Of a stretch of 64,000 nucleotides of DNA, positions 11,975 through 25,829 are shown in pieces. The stretch is taken from the NCBI RefSeq assembly GCF_038502225.1, contig NC_091390.1, forward strand, positions 10,699,289 to 10,763,288, in the 5' to 3' direction. Source of the stretch: Cherax quadricarinatus. Its lineage: Eukaryota; Arthropoda; Malacostraca; Decapoda; Parastacidae. Every line of letters begins with the position of its first letter. Positions within the stretch are counted from its first letter, which is position 1. The notes beneath the pieces are model-generated. The model had not been told where the DNA came from. It was given only the letters and a program-made list of their open reading frames with translations, and did no database searches. The position numbers were made by a program, and so were the translations under genes.

Positions 11975-12230
11975 AATCGTACCACGGGTGGGGTTAGAAC
12001 CCGCGATCAGAAAGTCATGAAACTCCAGACCGACGCTTTAGCCACTGGACCAGCTAGCTACATTAAGATTAATCCAGCTAGGTATAATTCTACACCATAG
12101 GAAGGTTAGCATAGGCCACCACTGTGACCACAGATGCAAGTTTTTACAGATGAATCTCCCGCTAACTCAAGTCACCTCAAAGCCGTCAACATGACTCACG
12201 AAATCGTAATGTATCTGAGTTACTACAGCG
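11975..12230 (-). mobile_element. tRNA-derived SINE-1
   Basis: On the minus strand: an A-box-like AGCTGGTCCAGTGGCTAAAG, about 45 nt later a B-box-like GGGTTCTAACCCCACCC, then a body ending CATTACGATTTCGTGAGTC. The opposite-strand sequence TTAGAACCCGCGATC is the signature used to find the other copies (25993-26330, 34536-34920, 35446-35640). Pol III promoter function is inferred from the boxes. Confidence 0.75.
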
Positions 12231-12367
12231 TTTTAACTTGAGGAATTACTGGTAAAGACTTACTTGCCTATGACGGACTTCTCCAGATATTTCCTTGTTA
12301 ACTAAGGCGTGATACTTATATAGGGCTGTTTGATGCGTGTACCGCTATAGCCACACTGATCCGACCA

Positions 12368-12535
12368 GCAACCTGGCCCGTGACCTGGCCCGTGACCTGG
12401 CCCGTGACCTGGCCCGTGACCTGGCCCGTGACCTGGCCCGTGACCTGGCCCGTGACCTGGCCCGTGACCTGGCCCGTGACCTGGCCCGTGACCTGGCCCG
12501 TGACCTGGCCCGTGACCTGGCCTGTGACCTGGCCA
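12368..12535. repeat. 12-bp minisatellite
   Basis: 14 copies of CCCGTGACCTGG, almost perfect. Gives an Leu-Ala-Arg-Asp frame that is an artefact. Confidence 0.95.
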
Positions 12536-12540
12536 CTAGA

Positions 12541-12790
12541 CTAATGACCCTGCAACCATCAGCACTTAGTCAACAAATAGGTATAGCATCATATTAATGG
12601 TGATAATTAAGGCACATGTGTAGCAGTTAGGTGTCTTTTATTGTTGGAAACGTTTCGCCTACGCAGTAAGCAAAACGTTTCATAGATAAAATGACCTAAC
12701 AACCATAAATGTCATAATTATCAACATGTCATTATGTGATAATTCAGAATTATTAATGGGATACTATACCAGAATGTTACTCTTTCTCAA
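12541..12790. mobile_element. Left arm of a 13-kb inverted repeat; old hammerhead-type element
   Basis: This segment is the reverse complement of 25540-25740 and 25844-25872: shared blocks include AACAAATAGG, AGCATCATATTAATGGTGAT, TGTCATAATTATCAAC and TTAATGGGATACTAT. It contains GGAAACGTTTCGCCTACGCA and AAACGTTTCATAG, hammerhead 3' halves facing both ways, but no CUGANGA core. Confidence 0.75.
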
Positions 12791-13112
12791 CTCACTTGTG
12801 ATCTCAACTCACATGTGATCTCAACTCACTTGTGATCTCAACTCACTTGTGATCTCAACTCACTTGTGATCTCAACTCACTTGTGATCTCAACTCACTTG
12901 TGATCTCAACTCACTTGTGATCTCAACTCACTTGTGATCTCAACTCACTTGTGATCTCAACTCACTTGTGATCTCAACTCACTTGTGATCTCAACTCACT
13001 TGTGATCTCAACTCACATGTGATCTCAACTCACTTGTGATCTCAACTCACTTGTGATCTCAACTCACTTGTGATCTCAACTAACTTGTGATCTCAACTAA
13101 CTTGTGATTACA
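12784..13112. repeat. 17-bp minisatellite
   Basis: About 19 copies of CTCACTTGTGATCTCAA. The reverse complement of this unit reappears at 25395-25435, at the matching place in the right arm of the large inverted repeat. Confidence 0.95.
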
Positions 13113-13167
13113 CTGTCCTGTATACAAGTCTCTGTCCACATGTTTCTACTTGAGGCTAAGAGACTAA

Positions 13168-16100
13168 CTACCTTACACCAAGGCTGATTACCTTACACCA
13201 AGGCTGATTACCTTACACCAAGGCTGATTACCTTACACCAAGGCTGATTACCTTACACCAAGGCTGATTACCTTACACCAAGGCTGATTACCTTACACCA
13301 AGGCTGATTACCTTACACCAAGGCTGATTACCTTACACCAAGGCTGATTACCTTACACCAAGGCTGATTACCTTACACCAAGGCTGAATACCTTACACCA
13401 AGGCTGATTACCTTACACCAAGGCTGATTACCTTACACCAAGGCTGATTACCATACACCAAGGCTGATTACCTTACACCAAGGCTGATTACCTTACACCA
13501 AGGCTGATTACCTTACACCAAGGCTGATTACCTTACACCAAGGCTGATTACCTTACACCAAGGCTGATTACCATACACAAAGGCTGATTACCATATACCA
13601 AGGCTGATTACCTTACACCAAGGCTGATTACCATACACCAAGGCTGATTACCTTACACCAAGGCTGATTACCTTACACCAAGGCTGATTACCATACACCA
13701 AGGCTGATTACCTTACACAAAGGCTGATTACCTTACACCAAGGCTGATTACCTTACACCAAGGCTGATTACCTTACACCAAGGCTGATTACCTTACACCA
13801 AGGCTGATTACCATACACCAAGGCTGATTGTCTTACACCAAGGCTGATTACCTTACACCAAGGCTGATTACCTTACACCAAGGCTGATTACCTTACACCA
13901 AAGCTGATTACCTTACACCAAGGCTGATTACCATACACCAAGGCTGATTACCATACACCAAGGCTGATTACCTTACACCAAGGCTGATTACCATACACCA
14001 AGGCTGATTACATTACACCAAGGCTGATTACCTTACACCAAGGCTGATTACCTTACACCAAGGCTGATTACCTTATACCAAGGCTGATTACCTTACACCA
14101 AGGCTGATTACCATACACCAAGGCTGATTACCATACACCAAGGCTGATTACCTTACACCAAGGCTGATTACCATACACCAAGGCTGATTACCTTACACCA
14201 AGGCTGATTACCTTACACCAAGGCTGATTACCTTACACCAAGGCTGATTACCTTACACCAAGGCTGATTGTCTTACACCAAGGCTGATTACCTTACACCA
14301 AGGCTGATTACCTTACACCAAGGCTGATTACCTTACACCAAGGCTGATTACCTTACACCAAGGCTGATTACCTTACACCAAGGCTGATTACCTTACAAAA
14401 AGGCTGATTGTCTTACACCAAGGCTGATTACCTTACACCAAGGCTGATTACCTTACACCAAGGCTGATTACCTTACACCAAGGCTGATTACCTTACACAA
14501 AGACTGATTACCTTACACCAAGGCTGATTACCTTACACCAAGGCTGATTACCTTACACCAAGGCTGATTACCTTTCACCAAGGCTGATTACCATACACCA
14601 AGGCTGATTACCTTACACCAAGGCTGATTACCATACACCAAGGCTGATTACCTTACACCAATGCTGATTACCTTACACCAAGGCTGATTACCTTACACCA
14701 AGGCTGATTACCATACACCAAGGCTGATTACCTTACACCAAGGCTGATTACCTTACACCAAGGCTGATTACCATACACCAAGGCTGATTACCTTACACCA
14801 AGGCTGATTACCATACACCAAGGCTGATTACCATACACCAAGGCGGATTACCATACACCAAGGCTGATTACCTTACACCAAGGCTGATTACCTTACACCA
14901 AGGCTGACTACCTTACACCAAGGCTGATTGTCTTACACCAAGGCTGATTACCTTACACCAAGGCTGATTACCTTACACCAAGGCTGATTACCTTACACCA
15001 AGGCTGATTACCTTACACCAAGGCTGATTACCTTACACCAAGGCTGATTACCTTACACCAAGGCTGATTACCTTACAAAAAGGCTGATTGTCTTACACAA
15101 AGGCTGATTACCTTACACCAAGGCTGATTACCTTACACCAAGGCTGATTACCTTACACCAAGGCTGATTACCTTACACCAAGGCTGATTACCTTACACCA
15201 AGGCTGATTACCATACACCAAGGCTGATTACCTTACACCAAGGCTGATTACCATACACCAAGGCTGATTACCTTACACCAAGGCTGATTACCATACACCA
15301 ATGCTGATTACCTTACACCAAGGCTGATTACCTTACACCAAGGCTGATTACCATACACCAAGGCTGATTACCTTACACCAAGGCTGATTACCTTACACCA
15401 AGGCTAATTACCATACACCAAGGCTGATTACCTTACACCAAGGCTGATTACCATACACCAAGGCTGATTACCATACACCAAGGCTGATTACCATACACCA
15501 AGGCTGATTACCTTACACGAAGGCTGATTACCATACACCAAGGCTGATTACCTAACACCAAGGCTGATTACCTTACACCAAGGCTGATTACCATACACCA
15601 AGGCTGATTACCCTACACCAAGGCTGATTACCTTACACCAAGGCTGATTACTTTACACCAAGGCTGATTACCATACACAAAGGTTGATTACCATACACCA
15701 AGGCTGATTACCATACACCAAGGCTGATTACCTTACACCAAGGCTGATTACCTTACACCAAGGCTGATTACCATACCCCAAGGCTGATTACCATACACCA
15801 AGGCTGATTACCATACACCAAGGCTGATTACCATACACCAAGGCTGATTACCTTACACCAAGGCTGATTACCTTACACCAAGGCTGATTACCTTACACCA
15901 AGGCTGATTACCTTACACCAAGGCTGATTACCATACCACAAGGCTGATTACCATACACCAAGGCTGATTACCTTACACCAAGGCTGATTACCTTACACCA
16001 AGGCTGATTACCTTACACCAAGGCTGATTACCTTACACCAAGGCTGATTACCTTACACCAAGGCTGATTACCTTACACCAAGGCTGATTACCTTACACCA

Positions 16101-19100
16101 AGGCTGATTACCTTACACCAAGGCTGATTACCTTACACCAAGGCTGATTACCTTACACCAAGGCTGATTACCTTACACCAAGGCTGATTACCATACACCA
16201 AGGCTGATTACCTTACACCAAGGCTGATTACCTTACACCAAGGCTGATTACCTTACACCAAGGCTGATTACCATACACCAAGGCTGATTACCTTACACCA
16301 AGGCTGATTACCTTACACCAAGGCTGATTACCATACACCAAGGCTGATTACCTTACACCAAGGCTGATTACCTTACACCAAGGCTGATTACCTTACATCA
16401 AGGCTGATTACCTTACACCAAGGCTGATTACCTTACACCAAGGCTGATTACCTTACACCAAGGCTGATTGCCTTACACCAAGGCTGATTACCTTACACCA
16501 AGGCTGATTACCTTACACCAAGACTGATTACCTTACACCAAGGCTGATTACCTTACACCAAGGCTGATTACCTTACACCAAGGCTGATTACCTTACACCA
16601 AGGCTGATTACCTTACACCAAGGCTGATTACCTTACACCAAGGCTGCTTGTCTTACACCAAGGCTGATTACCTTACACCAAGGCTGATTACCTTACATCA
16701 AGGCTGATTACCTTACGCCAAAGCTGATTACCTTACACCAAGGCTGATTACCTTACACCAAGGCTGATTACCTTACACCAAGGCTGATTACCTTACACCA
16801 AGGCTGATTACCATACACCAAGGCTGATTACCATACACCAAGGCTGAATACCTTACACCAAGGCTGATTACCATACACCAAGGCTGATTACCATACACCA
16901 AGGCTGATTACCATACACCAAGGCTGATTACCTTACACCAAGGCTGATTACCATACACCAAGGCTGATTACCATACACCAAGGCTGATTACCATACACCA
17001 AGGCTGATTACCTTACACGAAGGCTGATTACCATACACCAAGGCTGATTACCTTACACCAAGGCTGATTACCTTACACCAAGGCTGATTACCATACACCA
17101 AGGCTGATTACCTTACACCAAGGCTGATTACCTTACACCAAGGCTGATTACTTTACACCAAGGCTGATTACCATACACCAAGGTTGATTACCATACACCA
17201 AGGCTGATTACCATACACCAAGGCTGATTACCTTACACCAAGGCTGATTACCTTACACCAAGGCTGATTACCATACCCAAAGGCTGATTACCATACACCA
17301 AGGCTGATTACCATACACCAAGGCTGATTACCATACACCAAGGCTGATTACCTTACACCAAGGCTGATTACCTTACACCAAGGCTGATTACCTTACACCA
17401 AGGCTGATTACCTTACACCAAGGCTGATTACCATACCCCAAGGCTGATTACCATACACCAAGGCTGATTACCTTACACCAAGGCTGATTACCTTACACCA
17501 AGGCTGATTACCTTACACCAAGGCTGATTACCTTACACCAAGGCTGATTACCTTACACCAAGGCTGATTACCATACACCAAGGCTGATTACCTTACACCA
17601 AGGCTGATTACCTTACACCAAGGCTGATTACCTTACACCAAGGCTGATTACCTTACACCAAGGCTGATTACCATACACCAAGGCTGATTACCTTACACCA
17701 AGGCTGATTACCATACACCAAGGCTGATTACCTTACACCAAGGCTGATTACCATACACCAAGGCTGATTACCTTACACCAAGGCTAATTACCTTACACCA
17801 AGGCTGATTACCATACACCAAGGCTGATTACCTTACACCAAGGCTGATTACCTTACACCAAAGCTGATTACCTTACACCAAGGCTGATTACCATACACCA
17901 AGGCTGATTACCATACACCAAGGCTGATTACCTTACACCAAGGCTGATTACCATACACCAAGGCTGATTACATTACACCAAGGCTGATTACCTTACACCA
18001 AGGCTGATTACCTTACACCAAGGCTGATTACCTTACACAAAGGCTGATTACCTTACACCAAGGCTGATTACCATACACCAAGGCTGATTACCATACACCA
18101 AGGCTGATTACCTTACACCAAGGCTGATTACCATACACCAAGGCTGATTACCTTACACCAAGGCTGATTACCTTACACCAAGGCTGATTACCTTACACCA
18201 AGGCTGATTACCTTACACCAAGGCTGATTGTCTTACACCAAGGCTGATTACCTTACACCAAGGCTGATTACCTTACACCAAGGCTGATTACCTTACACCA
18301 AGGCTGATTACCTTACACCAAGGCTGATTACCTTACACCAAGGCTGATTACCTTACAAAAAGGCTGATTGCCTTACACCAAGGCTGATTACCTTACACCA
18401 AGGCTGATTACCTTACACCAAGGCTGATTACCTTACACCAAGGCTGATTACCTTACACAAAGACTGATTACCTTACACCAAGGCTGATTACCTTACACCA
18501 AGGCTGATTACCTTACACCAAGGCTGATTACCTTTCACCAAGGCTGATTACCATACACCAAGGCTGATTACCTTACACCAAGGCTGATTACCATACACCA
18601 AGGCTGATTACCTTACACCAATGCTGATTACCTTACACCAAGGCTGATTACCTTACACCAAGGCTGATTACCATACACCAAGGCTGATTACCTTACAACA
18701 AGGCTGATTACCTTACACCAAGGCTGATTACCATACACCAAGGCTGATTACCTTACACCAAGGCTGATTACCATACACCAAGGCTGATTACCATACACCA
18801 AGGCGGATTACCATACACCAAGGCTGATTACCTTACACCAAGGCTGATTACCTTACACCAAGGCTGACTACCTTACACCAAGGCTGATTGTCTTACACCA
18901 AGGCTGATTACCTTACACCAAGGCTGATTACCTTACACCAAGGCTGATTACCTTACACCAAGGCTGATTACCTTACACCAAGGCTGATTACCTTACACCA
19001 AGGCTGATTACCTTACACCAAGGCTGATTACCTTACAAAAAGGCTGATTGTCTTACACAAAGGCTGATTACCTTACACCAAGGCTGATTACCTTACACCA

Positions 19101-22100
19101 AGGCTGATTACCTTACACCAAGGCTGATTACCTTACACCAAGGCTGATTACCTTACACCAAGGCTGATTACCATACACCAAGGCTGATTACCTTACACCA
19201 AGGCTGATTACCATACACCAAGGCTGATTACCTTACACCAAGGCTGATTACCATACACCAATGCTGATTACCTTACACCAAGGCTGATTACCTTACACCA
19301 AGGCTGATTACCATACACCAAGGCTGATTACCTTACACCAAGGCTGATTACCTTACACCAAGGCTAATTACCATACACCAAGGCTGATTACCTTACACCA
19401 AGGCTGATTACCATACACCAAGGCTGATTACCATACACCAAGGCTGATTACCATACACCAAGGCTGATTACCTTACACGAAGGCTGATTACCATACACCA
19501 AGGCTGATTACCTTACACCAAGGCTGATTACCTTACACCAAGGCTGATTACCATACACCAAGGCTGATTACCCTACACCAAGGCTGATTACCTTACACCA
19601 AGGCTGATTACTTTACACCAAGGCTGATTACCATACACAAAGGTTGATTACCATACACCAAGGCTGATTACCATACACCAAGGCTGATTACCTTACACCA
19701 AGGCTGATTACCTTACACCAAGGCTGATTACCATACCCCAAGGCTGATTACCATACACCAAGGCTGATTACCATACACCAAGGCTGATTACCATACACCA
19801 AGGCTGATTACCTTACACCAAGGCTGATTACCTTACACCAAGGCTGATTACCTTACACCAAGGCTGATTACCTTACACCAAGGCTGATTACCATACCCCA
19901 AGGCTGATTACCATACACCAAGGCTGATTACCTTACACCAAGGCTGATTACCTTACACCAAGGCTGATTACCATACACCAAGGCTGATTACCTTACACCA
20001 AGGCTGATTACCTTACACCAAGGCTGATTACCATACACCAAGGCTGATTACCTTACACCAAGGCTGATTACCATACACGAAGGCTGATTACCTTACACCA
20101 AGGCTGATTACCATACACCAAGGCTGATTACCTTACACCAAGGCTGATTACCTTACACCAAGGCTGATTACCATACACCAAGGCTGATTACCTTACACCA
20201 AGGCTGATTACCTTACACCAAGGCTGATTACCTTACATCAAGGCTGATTACCTTACACCAAGGCTGATTACCTTACACCAAGGCTGATTACCTTACACCA
20301 AGGCTGATTGCCTTACACCAAGGCTGATTACCTTACACCAAGGCTGATTACCTTACACCAAGACTGATTACCTTACACCAAGGCTGATTACCTTACACCA
20401 AGGCTGATTACCTTACACCAAGGCTGATTACCTTACACCAAGGCTGATTACCTTACACCAAGGCTGATTACCTTACACCAAGGCTGCTTGTCTTACACCA
20501 AGGCTGATTACCTTACACCAAGGCTGATTACCTTACATCAAGGCTGATTACCTTACACCAAGGCTGCTTGTCTTACACCAAGGCTGATTACCATACACCA
20601 AGGCTGAATACCTTACACCAAGGCTGATTACCATACACCAAGGCTGATTACCATACACCAAGGCTGATTACCATACACCAAGGCTGATTACCTTACACCA
20701 AGGCTGATTACCATACACCAAGGCTGATTACCATACACCAAGGCTGATTACCATACACCAAGGCTGATTACCTTACACGAAGGCTGATTACCATACACCA
20801 AGGCTGATTACCTTACACCAAGGCTGATTACCTTACACCAAGGCTGATTACCATACACCAAGGCTGATTACCTTACACCAAGGCTGATTACCTTACACCA
20901 AGGCTGATTACTTTACACCAAGGCTGATTACCATACACCAAGGTTCATTACCATACACCAAGGCTGATTACCATACACCAAGGCTGATTACCTTACACCA
21001 AGGCTGATTACCTTACACCAAGGCTGATTACCATACCCAAAGGCTGATTACCATACACCAAGGCTGATTACCATACACCAAGGCTGATTACCATACACCA
21101 AGGCTGATTACCTTACACCAAGGCTGATTACCTTACACCAAGGCTGATTACCTTACACCAAGGCTGATTACCTTACACCAAGGCTGATTACCATACCCCA
21201 AGGCTGATTACCATACACCAAGGCTGATTACCTTACACCAAGGCTGATTACCTTACACCAAGGCTGATTACCTTACACCAAGGCTGATTACCTTACACCA
21301 AGGCTGATTACCTTACACCAAGGCTGATTACCATACACCAAGGCTGATTACCTTACACCAAGGCTGATTACCTTACACCAAGGCTGATTACCTTACACCA
21401 AGGCTGATTACCTTACACCAAGGCTGATTACCATACACCAAGGCTGATTACCTTACACCAAGGCTGATTACCATACACCAAGGCTGATTACCTTACACCA
21501 AGGCTGATTACCATACACCAAGGCTGATTACCTTACACCAAGGCTAATTACCTTACACCAAGGCTGATTACCATACACCAAGGCTGATTACCTTACACCA
21601 AGGCTGATTACCTTACACCAAGGCTGATTACCTTACATCAAGGCTGATTACCTTACACCAAGGCTGATTACCTTACACCAAGGCTGATTACCTTACACCA
21701 AGGCTGATTGCCTTACACCAAGGCTGATTACCTTACACCAAGGCTGATTACCTTACACCAAGACTGATTACCTTACACCAAGGCTGATTACCTTACACCA
21801 AGGCTGATTACCTTACACCAAGGCTGATTACCTTACACCAAGGCTGATTACCTTACACCAAGGCTGATTACCTTACACCAAGGCTGCTTGTCTTACACCA
21901 AGGCTGATTACCTTACACCAAGGCTGATTACCTTACATCAAGGCTGATTACCTTACGCCAAAGCTGATTACCTTACACCAAGGCTGATTACCTTACACCA
22001 AGGCTGATTACCTTACACCAAGGCTGATTACCTTACACCAAGGCTGATTACCATACACCAAGGCTGATTACCATACACCAAGGCTGAATACTTTACACCA

Positions 22101-23608
22101 AGGCTGATTACCATACACCATGGCTGATTACCATACACCAAGGCTGATTACCATACACCAAGGCTGATTACCTTACACCAAGGCTGATTACCATACACCA
22201 AGGCTGGTTACCTTACACCAAGGCTGATTACCTTACACCAAGGCTGATTACCTTACACCAAGGCTGATTACCATACACCAAGGCTGATTACCTTACACCA
22301 AGGCTGATTACCATACACCAAGGCTGATTACCTTACACCAAGGCTGATTACCATACACCAAGGCTGATTACCTTACACCAAGGCTGATTACCTTACACCA
22401 AGGCTGATTACCTTACACCAAGGCTGATTGTCTTACACCAAGGCTGTTTACCTTACACCAAGGCTGATTACCTTACACCAAGGCTGATTACCTTACACCA
22501 AGGCTGATTACCTTACACCAAGGCTGATTACCTTACACCAAGGCTGATTACCTTACAAAAAGGCTGATTGTCTTACACCAAGGCTGATTACCTTACACCA
22601 AGGCTGATTACCTTACACCAAGGCTGATTACCTTACACCTAGGCTGATTACCTTACACCTAGGCTGATTACCTTACACCAAGGCTGATTACCTTACACCA
22701 AGGCTGATTACCATACACCAAGGCTGATTACCTTACACCAAGGCTGATTACCATACACCAAGGCTGATTACCTTACACCAAGGCTGATTACCTTACACCA
22801 AGGCTGATTACCTTACACCAAGGCTGATTACCTTACACCAAGGCTGATTACCTTACACCAAGGCTGATTACCTTACACCAAGGCTGATTACCTTACACCA
22901 AGGCTGATTACCATACACCAAGGCTGATTACCATACACCAAGGCTGATTACCATACACCAAGGCTGATTACCATACACCAAGGCTGATTACCTTACACCA
23001 AGGCTGATTACCTTACACCAAGGCTGATTATCTTACACCAAGGCTGATTACCTTACACCAAGGCTGATTACCTTACACCAAGGCTGATTACCTTACACGA
23101 AGGCTGATTACCATACACCAAGGCTGATTACCTTACACCAAGGCTGATTACCTTACACCAAGGCTGATTACCTTACACCAAGGCTGATTACCATACACCA
23201 AGGCTGATTACCTTACACCAAGGCTGATTACCTTACACCAAGGCTGATTACCTTACACCAAGGCTGATTACCTTACACCAAGGCTGATTACCATACACCT
23301 AGGCTGATTACCATACACCATGGCTGATTACGTTACACCAAGGCTGATTACCTTACACCAAGGCTGATTACCTTACACCAAGGCTGATTACCTTACACCA
23401 AGGCTGATTACCTTACACCAAGGCTGATTACCTTACACCAAGGCTGATTACCTTACACCAAGGCTGATTACCTTACACCAAGGCTGATTACCTTACACCA
23501 AGGCTGATTACCTTACACCAAGGCTGATTACGTTACACCAAGGCTGATTACCTTACACCAAGGCTGATTACCTTACACCAAGGCTGATTACCTTACACCA
23601 AGGCTGAT
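13168..23608. repeat. 20-bp satellite, 10.4 kb, about 522 copies
   Basis: Uninterrupted head-to-tail array of AAGGCTGATTACCTTACACC. The phase never shifts from one end to the other, so I see no indel in about 522 units. Variation is mainly one site (CCTTAC or CCATAC) plus rare point variants. Rare variants recur at fixed spacings: 3,960 bp (14571/18531, 14841/18801, 15511/19471), 3,760 bp (17011/20771, 17271/21031) and 5,240 bp (16711/21951). This shows long higher-order duplications. No coding function. Confidence 0.97.
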
Positions 23609-23639
23609 GGTCTAAATATATTAAATTATCTTTTCACTT

Positions 23640-23790
23640 CGTCTGCCTTGTTTCCCTACAAGGTTGACATCTCCAAACGTTTAATTAATGTCTGTATTCG
23701 ACTGATGAAGCCTGCACCGAGGGCGAAACGTTACCTCAAGACAGATTCCTAGTGTTTGGTAAAAAGATGCAAGTGTAACTAATGTGTCAT
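23640..23790 (+). mobile_element. Hammerhead element remnant
   Basis: Short stretch with the class 2-like motif at 23697-23735 followed by a separate element end (AAGATGCAAGTGTAACTAATGTG). No TSD identified. Confidence 0.55.
23697..23735 (+). ncRNA. Hammerhead-like motif, degenerate stems
   Basis: Core CTGATGA intact, extra A, stem II GCC with an 8-nt loop and GGC, GAAA, ACGT, U. Stem I does not pair convincingly, so it may be inactive. Confidence 0.5.
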
Positions 23791-23794
23791 TGTG

Positions 23795-23852
23795 ACAACG
23801 TTTCGCTCTCCAGGAGCTTTGTCAAGCTCCTGGAGAGCGAAATATCACACTT
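23795..23852 (-). mobile_element. Collapsed palindromic hammerhead element, class 4
   Basis: Inverted halves CGCTCTCCAGGAGCTTTGTC and CAAGCTCCTGGAGAGCG meet with no spacer. The minus-strand side retains GAAACGTT but stem I is lost at the palindrome centre. Confidence 0.6.
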
Positions 23853-24222
23853 GGCCATACCTTGCTATACCTCGCCCCTATTTGGCCATACCCCGCCTTA
23901 CGTCGCCATACCCGCCATACCTCGCCATACCCCGCCATACCTCGCCATACCCCGCCTTACCTCGCCATACCCCGCCATACCTCGCCAAACCTCGCCATAC
24001 CTCGCCATACCCCGCCATACCTCGCCATACCTCGCCATACCTCGCCATACCTCGCCATACCCCGCCATACCTCGCCAAACCTCGCCATACCTCGCCATAC
24101 CCCGCCATACCTCGCCATACCCCGCCATACCTCGCCAAACCTCGCCATACCCCGCCATACCTCGCCATACCCCGCCATACCTCGCCATACCCCGCCATAC
24201 CTCGCCATACCCCGCCATACCC
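23853..24222. repeat. 10-bp minisatellite
   Basis: About 37 copies of CCATACCTCG / CCATACCCCG with occasional CCAAACCTCG. All long frames through it are artefacts. Confidence 0.95.
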
Positions 24223-24490
24223 CATGATGCCGTCACAACCTGAATAGATTTAAATAACCTTCCTGCCCAACCCATAAAAATAACTGATGGGTTGAATAAA
24301 TCTCCGTAATTGACTTGCTTTGGTTGGCAATTAGTTATCTTGGGTTACGTAACTTATTTTAAGAACCTCGCGATCAACATGAACCTAACTCAACCATTAA
24401 GCAATAAGTAATAAGTATAGGAGTTAGACTGGTAGCGCTACTGTTCTGTAACTTGAGATTAAAATTTATCTGTTATTAGCAACTTAGCAA

Positions 24491-25374
24491 ATGCTGCTCT
24501 CGCGTGTCCCCTTCTGTTGGACTTACTGCTCTCGCGTGTCCCCTTCTGTTGGAGTTACTGCTCTCGCGTGTCCCCTTCTGTTGGAGTTACTGCTCTCGCG
24601 TGTCCCCTTCTGTTGGAGTTATTGCTCTCGCGTGTCCCCTTCTGTTGGAGTTATTGCTCTCGCGTGTCCCCTTCTGTTGGAGTTACTGCTCTCGCGTGTC
24701 CCCTTCTGTTGGAGTTACTGCTCTCGCGTGTCCCCTTCTGTTGGAGTTATTGCTCTCGCGTGTCCCCTTCTGTTGGAGTTACTGCTCTCTCGTGTCCCCT
24801 TCTGTTGGAGTTACTGCTCTCGCGTGTCCCCTTCTGTTGGAGTTATTGCTCTCGCGTGTCCCCTTCTGTTGGAGTTATTGCTCTCGCGTGTCCCCTTCTG
24901 TTGGAGTTACTGCTCTCTCGTGTCCCCTTCTGTTGGAGTTACTGCTCTCGCGTGTCCCCTTCTGTTGGAGTTACTGCTCTCGCGTGTCCCCTTCTGTTGG
25001 AGTTACTGCTCTCGCGTGTCCCCTTCTGTTGGAGTTATTGCTCTCCCGTGTCCCCTTCTGTTGGAGTTACTGCTCTCCCGTGTCCCCTTCTGTTGGAGTT
25101 ACTGCTCTCGCGTGTCCCCTTCTGTTGGAGTTACTGCTCTCCCGTGTCCCCTTCTGTTGGAGTTACTGCTCTCGCGTGTCCCCTTCTGTTGGAGTTACTG
25201 CTCTCCCGTGTCCCCTTCTGTTGGAGTTACTGCTCTCGCGTGTCCCCTTCTGTTGGAGTTACTGCTCTCCCGTGTCCCCTTCTGTTGGAGTTACTGCTCT
25301 CGCGTGTCCCCTTCTGTTGGAGTTATTGCTCTCGCGTGTCCCCTTCTGTTGGAGTTATTGCTCTCGCGTGTGGA
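24491..25374. repeat. 32-bp minisatellite, stop-free in three plus frames
   Basis: About 27 copies of a 32-bp unit built from TGCTCTCGCGTGTCCCCTTC plus TGTTGGAGTTAC. Because the unit has no stop in any plus frame and 32 is not a multiple of three, all three frames stay open for about 300 codons and cycle through the same peptide. Single-base variants: CTCGCG/CTCCCG/CTCTCG and GTTACT/GTTATT. Confidence 0.96.
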
Positions 25375-25445
25375 AGGACTTGTAGACAGGAAAGTGAGAT
25401 CACAAGTGAGCTGAGATCACAAGTGAGCTGAGATCACTAGTGGAA

Positions 25446-25520
25446 GGTTACCTGGAGGTTACCTGGAGGTTATTCCGGGGATCAACGCCCCCGCGGCCCG
25501 GTCCACGACCAGGCCTCCTT
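25446..25520 (-). mobile_element. LINE-A 3' tail fragment
   Basis: GTTATTCCGGGGATCAACGC followed by CCGCGGCCCGGTCCACGACC matches the extreme 3' end of LINE-A (compare 53818-53885). Severely 5'-truncated. Confidence 0.85.
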
Positions 25521-25742
25521 AGAGTTGATAAAGAGCAACATTCTGGCATAGTATCCCATTAATAATGTTGGAAATGATATAACGTACCGACAAGTTGATA
25601 ATTATGACATTTATAATTGTTAAGTCTCTATCTTCGAAACGTTTTGCCTACTGCATAGGCGAAACGTTTCCAACAGTAAAACACATCTAACTGTTACACA
25701 TGTCTTAATCATCACCATTAATATGATGCTATTCCTATTTGT

Positions 25743-25829
25743 AAAGTAAAAGGACACAAGTGCAACTAATGTGACATTAGTTGTGTCCTTTTACTTTACA
25801 TATTGTCGGTAATTCTACCAACATTATTA
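25743..25829. mobile_element. 87-bp PLE-type palindromic insertion with 14-bp TSD
   Basis: Flanked by CTATTCCTATTTGT on both sides (25729-25742 and 25830-25843). The insert is the terminal sequence of class 4 elements in collapsed form: AAAGTAAAAGGACACAAGTG, a short palindrome, GTCCTTTTACTTTACATATT, then GTCGGTAATTCTACCAAC. No hammerhead core is left. Confidence 0.85.

Noticed and set aside
13168..23608. CRISPR array
   Set aside because: Units are contiguous with no spacers, and the context is eukaryotic.
13168..23608. Derivation of the 20-bp satellite from the ribozyme elements, because both contain CTGATTACCT
   Set aside because: A 10-bp match in such a large amount of repeat sequence could be chance; no flanking similarity seen.
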